Shown in pieces: positions 59,988 to 64,000 of a stretch of 64,000 nucleotides of DNA. Origin of the DNA: Pseudomonadales bacterium (lineage in GTDB: Bacteria; Pseudomonadota; Gammaproteobacteria; Pseudomonadales; Halieaceae); contig JACKNU010000003.1 in the NCBI GenBank assembly GCA_024234675.1, positions 62,001 to 126,000 of the forward strand. Reading direction: 5' to 3'. The translations under genes and the position numbers were made by a program. The notes beneath the pieces were generated by a model. That model was not told the origin of the DNA and searched no databases. It worked only from the letters and a program-made list of their open reading frames with translations. How positions within the stretch are numbered: the first letter of the stretch is position 1; the number at the start of each line of letters is the position of its first letter.

Positions 59988-61730
59988 TCAGGCAGCACCG
60001 GCCACGGGAGCGGCCTGGCTGCCGCGGATCAGGCGCCCCGGCACCGCGCCCGTGTAGACGCCATTTTCCATTACCACCTCCCCCGCCACGATGGTCGCGA
60101 CATAGCCGCGGGCGCCCTGGAACATGCGGCGCCCGCCCGCCGGCAGGTCGAAGATGATTTGCGGCGCCTCCAGCTGCAGCGCCTCGAAGTCGATGATATT
60201 GAGATCTGCCTTCATTCCCACCTCCAGGGTGCCGCGGTCATACAGGCCGACACAGCGGGCCGTGTCCCGGGTCTGCATCTTCACCACCTGCTCCAGGGCC
60301 AGCCTGTGACCGCGCTGCCGGTCGCGCACGTAGTAGCTGAGCATCTGGGTGGGCACGCTGGCATCGCAGAGCACACCGCAGTGGGCACCGGTATCCGCCA
60401 GGGACAGCACCGTGGTTTCATCCTCCAGCAGCGCCACCTGCCGGCTCAGGTCGTTGGCGGCATACCCGAAGCAGGGAAAGTAGATCACGTTCCTGCCATC
60501 GTTACGCATCATCAGGTCGTAGCATAACTGCTGCGGCGGCACCCCGGCCGCCGCGGCCCTGGCGGCGATACTGTCCTCGGGCGCGGGCTCGTAATTGGGC
60601 GGGTCGCCCAGCTCGTAGAGCTTGTCATAGCCACCGATGATGGTGTCCATGAAGGCGTCTCCCAGCAGCGGCAGTGGCTCCGCCAGGATCGCGGCGCGCA
60701 CCTCGGGCTTGCGCAACTCCGCCAGGCGCGCCTCGTGCGTCATGATCGACAGCGGCGCGTAGTTGCTGTGGAAACTGAAGGGATTGATGGTACCGTCCCA
60801 GCTCAGCAGGATATTCACCGGGCGGGCGCCGACATGGGGCACCAGGCGAGCGCCCTCGGCGTTGGCCGCGCGCACGTAATCCAGCTGTTTGAGCACTCGC
60901 TCCCAGTCCTTTTCCTCCCGGAAAAACAGCACGAAGTTGATCTGGCACTGGTTCTCGATGGAGAGGCGCTTCATCCAGTCCATCTCCTTTTCCCAATCGG
61001 CGAAATCGGACACGACCCCATAGATGCCGTGGCCGCCCAGCTCCCCGATTACCCGGCCTATGCCCAGCAGTTCCGCCTCGTCCGCGTAAGTGCCGGGCAT
61101 GGCGGCGTTCTCCCGGGTGGTGTGCAGCTCGGTACGCGAGGTGGTGAAGCCCAGTGCGCCCCGCTGTATGCCCTCCCTGACAATGTCCGCCATGCGCCGC
61201 ACATCCTCGGCGGTGGCCGGTTCGTTGTTGGTGCCGCGCTCGCCCATGACGTAGGTGCGCACCGCGCAGTGGGGCACCTGGGCGCCCACGTCGATAGCGC
61301 GGGGGAATTTCTCCACCGCGTCCAGGTACTCGGGGAAGCTCTCCCAGCTCCAGTCCACCCCCTCGTGCAGGGCGGCGCCGGGAATATCCTCCACATCCTC
61401 CACCACCGCGATCAGGCGATCGTGGGCCTCGTCGCTGCGCTCGCAGGGCGCGAAGCCTATTCCGCAGTTGCCCATCACCAGCGTGGTAATACCGTGATTG
61501 GCCGCGGGGCTGCACAGTGGGTCCCAGGTCGCCTGGCCATCCATGTGGGAATGCACATCCACCCAGCCGGGCGTCAGCAGGTAGCCGGTGGCGTCCAGTT
61601 CGCGACGGCCCACCCCGGGCACGTCCCCCACTGCGGCGATCTTGCCTGCGCTGACCGCCAGGCTCCCGCCGAAGGCCGGCTTGCCGGTTCCATCCACTAT
61701 CAATGCGTTGCGAATCACCAGGTCGTACAT
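59988..61730 (-). CDS. N-acyl-D-amino-acid deacylase family amidohydrolase
   Basis: 580 aa, typical of COG3653. TPGWVDVHSHMDGQATWDP (metal HxH), TTLVMGNCGIGFAPC (the metal-ligand Cys of D-aminoacylase) and SLADTGAHCGVL (Asp region) are present. The family hydrolyses N-acyl-D-amino acids and related amides. The ATG at 61730 has AGGGGG upstream. It may be co-transcribed with the amidohydrolase 2 and MFS genes. The true substrate is open; cyclic amide or hydantoin-like substrates are possible. Confidence 0.9.
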   Translation of the reverse strand: MYDLVIRNALIVDGTGKPAFGGSLAVSAGKIAAVGDVPGVGRRELDATGYLLTPGWVDVHSHMDGQATWDPLCSPAANHGITTLVMGNCGIGFAPCERSDEAHDRLIAVVEDVEDIPGAALHEGVDWSWESFPEYLDAVEKFPRAIDVGAQVPHCAVRTYVMGERGTNNEPATAEDVRRMADIVREGIQRGALGFTTSRTELHTTRENAAMPGTYADEAELLGIGRVIGELGGHGIYGVVSDFADWEKEMDWMKRLSIENQCQINFVLFFREEKDWERVLKQLDYVRAANAEGARLVPHVGARPVNILLSWDGTINPFSFHSNYAPLSIMTHEARLAELRKPEVRAAILAEPLPLLGDAFMDTIIGGYDKLYELGDPPNYEPAPEDSIAARAAAAGVPPQQLCYDLMMRNDGRNVIYFPCFGYAANDLSRQVALLEDETTVLSLADTGAHCGVLCDASVPTQMLSYYVRDRQRGHRLALEQVVKMQTRDTARCVGLYDRGTLEVGMKADLNIIDFEALQLEAPQIIFDLPAGGRRMFQGARGYVATIVAGEVVMENGVYTGAVPGRLIRGSQAAPVAGAA

Positions 61731-61781
61731 AAAACCCCCTGCTGTATTTACCAGACCACGCGTGCTCTCACCCGCCCCAGA

Positions 61782-62468
61782 CTAGATGAGCGCAGCTTTG
61801 CTGGCCAGAAAAATTGTGTGCCGGCTGCCCTTGCCGGGCCGCGCCCGCACGGTGCGCACCGAGGTGTGAAACCCCGCTTTCTTCAGGCGTATCAGGTACA
61901 GTGGGTCGGGGCCGGCGGACCACACCGCCAGCATACCCGCCGGGCCCAGCGCCCGGTGGATGGCCCGGGTACCCGCCTCGGAGTACAACCACTGGTTGTC
62001 CGCCTGGGTCAGCCCCTCGGGGCCGTTGTCCACATCCAGCAGGATCGCATCCCAGGCAGCGCCGCCGGCGGCGATCAGTTCGGCCACATCCCCGCTGTGC
62101 ACCCGGGTGCGACTGTCCCGCAGGGGATGGCCGGCACACTCGCCCAACGGGCCCCGGTTCCACTCCACCACCGCCGGGATCAACTCCGCCACGGTGACCT
62201 CGGCCGACTCGCCGACACAGCCCAGGGCCGCGGCCAGGGTGAACCCCATGCCCAGGCCGCCGACCAGCACTCTCGCCCCCGCCCTCGCCCGCAGGCCCGC
62301 ACAACCCAGCTCGGCCAGCGCTTCCTCCGAGCCGTGCACGCGACTGTTCATCAGTTCGCCCCTGATCCCCGACAGGCGAATGGAATACTCCTGCCCGCGC
62401 CGGGACAGCTTGAGTTCCCCACCGTTGTTGGGTATCTGCACCCTGCCCAGCTCTTCCCACCTGTTCAT
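61782..62468 (-). CDS. Spermidine-synthase-like class I methyltransferase-fold protein
   Basis: 228 aa. ARVLVGGLGMGFTLAAAL is the GxGxG AdoMet-binding motif, and DAILLDVDNGPEGLTQ holds the Asp-rich loop. It lacks the usual N-terminal beta domain of spermidine synthase and is shorter, as in the many solitary spermidine-synthase-like proteins with unknown acceptors. It lies 51 nt upstream of the D-aminoacylase-like gene on the same strand. Confidence 0.8.
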   Translation of the reverse strand: MNRWEELGRVQIPNNGGELKLSRRGQEYSIRLSGIRGELMNSRVHGSEEALAELGCAGLRARAGARVLVGGLGMGFTLAAALGCVGESAEVTVAELIPAVVEWNRGPLGECAGHPLRDSRTRVHSGDVAELIAAGGAAWDAILLDVDNGPEGLTQADNQWLYSEAGTRAIHRALGPAGMLAVWSAGPDPLYLIRLKKAGFHTSVRTVRARPGKGSRHTIFLASKAALI

Positions 62469-62610
62469 ACGCCCGCACCGCCGCTCACCAGAAGATGCCG
62501 CATTATTGCATCCCCGGCAGGTTCATGGGTGCAATAGCCGTCCGGCACCGCTATAGTTCCAGACACGGGTGAGAGTCATACAAACCAACTGACGGCGGGA
62601 TCCGGCGCGC

Positions 62611-63627
62611 ATGAGTACGAAAACGGCCTATCTGCTAACACTGCCTGTACTGGCCCTGCTGCTGTCGGCCACGGGCGGATGCAGCTGTGGTTTCGACTGC
62701 AACAATGATCGCGACAACAACCCGGCCACGCTGACGCTGGGCTTCTCCGACCAGGATCTGGAAGAACTCAAGCAGGTTGTCATCGAAGTGGATCGCATCA
62801 CCCTGCAACGCAGCGGTGTCGAGGACGTGGTGATCGACCGCTTCACCATCGACGACCTGGGGCTGGTGGATGCGGACAGTTTCCAGGTGGACCTGCTGGA
62901 TTATCAGGGCCTCAACCAGTTGCCGGTATTCGAGGGCCTGGAGCTGGCGACGGGCAGCTATTCCAGGCTGCTGATCAGCATCCTCGAGGGTGACATCAAC
63001 CTGTCCTATGTGCAGGAGTCCGATGACAGCCTCACGCCCATTGTCGTTGCCGGCGGCCAGCTGAGCCTGCCCGGCCCCAGCCTGTCCTCGGGCGAACAGA
63101 TTTTCACCGTGGAGTTTGGACTCGCCCAGGCCCTGCAGTACCAGCCGGGGCCGGACAACTACCTGCTGACCACCAACGGCGTACGCCTGATGAATGACGC
63201 CACCGCCGCCAGCCTGTCCGGTCGGGTGAACAGCGATTTGTTTGACAGCGTCGCACCCTGCGATGCCAAGACGGATCCGGAAACCGGCAACCGGATCTAC
63301 CTGTACAGCAGCGGACCCGCCCCGGTTGTGGACCTGGCGGACGTGTTTACCAGCTCCAGCAGCACCACCGTACCCGCCGGCAAACGCGCGCCTTACGCGG
63401 TGGCTTCCATGGCCCAGGACGTGCTGACCGGCGGCTGGCAGTACTCCCTGGGTTACATCGCCCCCGGAGACTACACCCTGGCGTTCTCCTGCAATGCCGC
63501 CGACGACAACCCGGTGAACTACGATGGCATCAGCATCCCGCTGCCGGAGGACCAGGTGTACGACATCACCCTGGACGAGGGTGAGCGCGCGGTCTGCGAC
63601 CTGGCGCCCGACGCCACCTGCAGCTAG
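62611..63627 (+). CDS. DUF4382 lipoprotein
   Basis: 338 aa. The signal peptide ends in a lipobox (ATGGC) followed by SCGFDCN. LTLGFSDQDLEELKQVVIEV and VVIDRFTIDDLGL, then FEGLELATGSYSRLLISIL, match DUF4382, a domain of about 150 residues on many surface lipoproteins of marine bacteria. The second half (about 190-338) is beta-rich, with several Cys. Function unknown; perhaps surface anchoring. Divergent from the spermidine-synthase-like gene. Confidence 0.87.
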   Translation: MSTKTAYLLTLPVLALLLSATGGCSCGFDCNNDRDNNPATLTLGFSDQDLEELKQVVIEVDRITLQRSGVEDVVIDRFTIDDLGLVDADSFQVDLLDYQGLNQLPVFEGLELATGSYSRLLISILEGDINLSYVQESDDSLTPIVVAGGQLSLPGPSLSSGEQIFTVEFGLAQALQYQPGPDNYLLTTNGVRLMNDATAASLSGRVNSDLFDSVAPCDAKTDPETGNRIYLYSSGPAPVVDLADVFTSSSSTTVPAGKRAPYAVASMAQDVLTGGWQYSLGYIAPGDYTLAFSCNAADDNPVNYDGISIPLPEDQVYDITLDEGERAVCDLAPDATCS

Positions 63628-63639
63628 GCCGCGCTGCGC

Positions 63640-64000
63640 TTACTTGGCGGCCATCATTTTCGCGATTTTGCCGGTGGCGGTCATACCGGGGACCGCACCC
63701 AGGAACTCCCGCTTGCCCAGTGCCACGCCGTTGTGGCGCAGGATGTTATAGGCCGCGCTGTAGTGAAAATAGAAATTGGGCAGGGCCCAGCCGTTGAGGT
63801 AATCCAGGCCGGAAAACCTGAGGGTGCCGATAGGCACTTGCATTACCACCTCGCGCGCGTCGCTGCCTTCGAATTGGGCCGGTTTCAGGCTGCGCAGGAA
63901 GGCCAGGGTCGCCTTGATGCGCTTGTCCAGTTCAGCGAAGCTGGTTTCGTCATCCGCAAACACCGGAATACTGACGCCCGCCAGGCGGGCGCCGCAGCCC
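63640..64000 (-). CDS. DUF1993 family protein, N-terminally truncated by the window edge
   Basis: At least 119 codons are present and the frame stays open to the right edge. CGARLAGVSIPVFADDETSFAEL, LRFSGLDYLNGWALPNFYFH and the closing REFLGAVPGM match DUF1993, which has a DinB/YfiT-like four-helix bundle. The GTG at 63963 is an internal codon, not the true start, because the residues beyond it are also family-like. About 50 residues are expected to be missing. Convergent with the DUF4382 gene (12 nt gap). Confidence 0.82.
   Translation of the reverse strand, partial: GCGARLAGVSIPVFADDETSFAELDKRIKATLAFLRSLKPAQFEGSDAREVVMQVPIGTLRFSGLDYLNGWALPNFYFHYSAAYNILRHNGVALGKREFLGAVPGMTATGKIAKMMAAK

Noticed and set aside
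58474..62537. Long forward frames opposite the amidohydrolase genes
   Set aside because: They cover strong, family-matching reverse-strand genes and have no domain character of their own.
1..64000. CRISPR arrays or tandem repeat arrays
   Set aside because: No regularly spaced repeat units were seen in the sequence.

Overview
The window is GC-rich, densely coding DNA from a Gram-negative bacterium. The gene content points to a marine, aerobic, heterotrophic gammaproteobacterium: RND efflux, many lipoproteins and outer-membrane or periplasmic proteins, DinB, a YghU-type GST, P450, a TspO-like protein, an ASPIC/UnbV protein, a PQQ-type sugar dehydrogenase and two sulfotransferases. My best guess is the OM60/NOR5 (Halieaceae) neighbourhood, but this is inferred from gene repertoire, not from a marker gene. 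I see 59 protein genes, counting two truncated by the window edges and two microproteins of 24 and 35 codons. I see no rRNA, tRNA, CRISPR array, insertion sequence, phage gene or recognisable DNA-binding regulator.

Layout. 1-6.9 kb: nitroreductase tail, outer-membrane barrel, PLP enzyme overlapping a HIT protein, a large lipoprotein fusing a parallel beta-helix to a di-haem cytochrome c region, a DUF1330 protein, and a duplicated secreted protein. 7-14.1 kb: TspO-like protein, coiled-coil protein, DinB, lytic transglycosylase, tyrosine phosphatase, CbiM-like membrane protein, lipoprotein, amphi-Trp protein. 14.1-18 kb: SGNH lipase, LLM monooxygenase, NTF2-like protein, ClsC-like phospholipase D. 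18-22.5 kb: a complete AmmeMemoRadiSam locus (radical SAM enzyme divergent from Memo and AMMECR1), a small cytochrome c and a secreted aspartoacylase-like protein. 22.5-31 kb: RND pump with adaptor, YghU, sugar dehydrogenase, membrane protein, metallo-beta-lactamase-fold protein, secreted protein. 31-40.4 kb: Nramp-like and MATE transporters, lipase, DUF1810, a sodium:solute symporter flanked by two paralogous microproteins, Stf0 sulfotransferase, FG-GAP/ASPIC protein. 40.5-50.9 kb: GlgX; a five-gene reverse-strand run of S8 protease, DUF3604, class II aldolase, class III PLP enzyme and small-molecule kinase; saccharopine-dehydrogenase-like protein. 51-64 kb: EEP nuclease with a PLD-VTT fusion, P450, CPA2 antiporter, sulfotransferase, MFS transporter and two amidohydrolases, spermidine-synthase-like protein, DUF4382 lipoprotein, DUF1993 fragment.

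Several neighbours probably act together: Memo/AMMECR1/radical SAM (unknown modification chemistry), RND with its adaptor (export), kinase with class III PLP enzyme (phosphorylation followed by phospho-elimination or transamination), PLD-VTT with EEP (phospholipid chemistry at the membrane), and amidohydrolases with MFS (uptake and hydrolysis of an acylated or cyclic amide-type compound). The least explained item is the microprotein pair at 35.4 and 37.4 kb. Both encode a one-helix peptide ending in a VWQE motif, and both share a conserved leader of about 70 nt.
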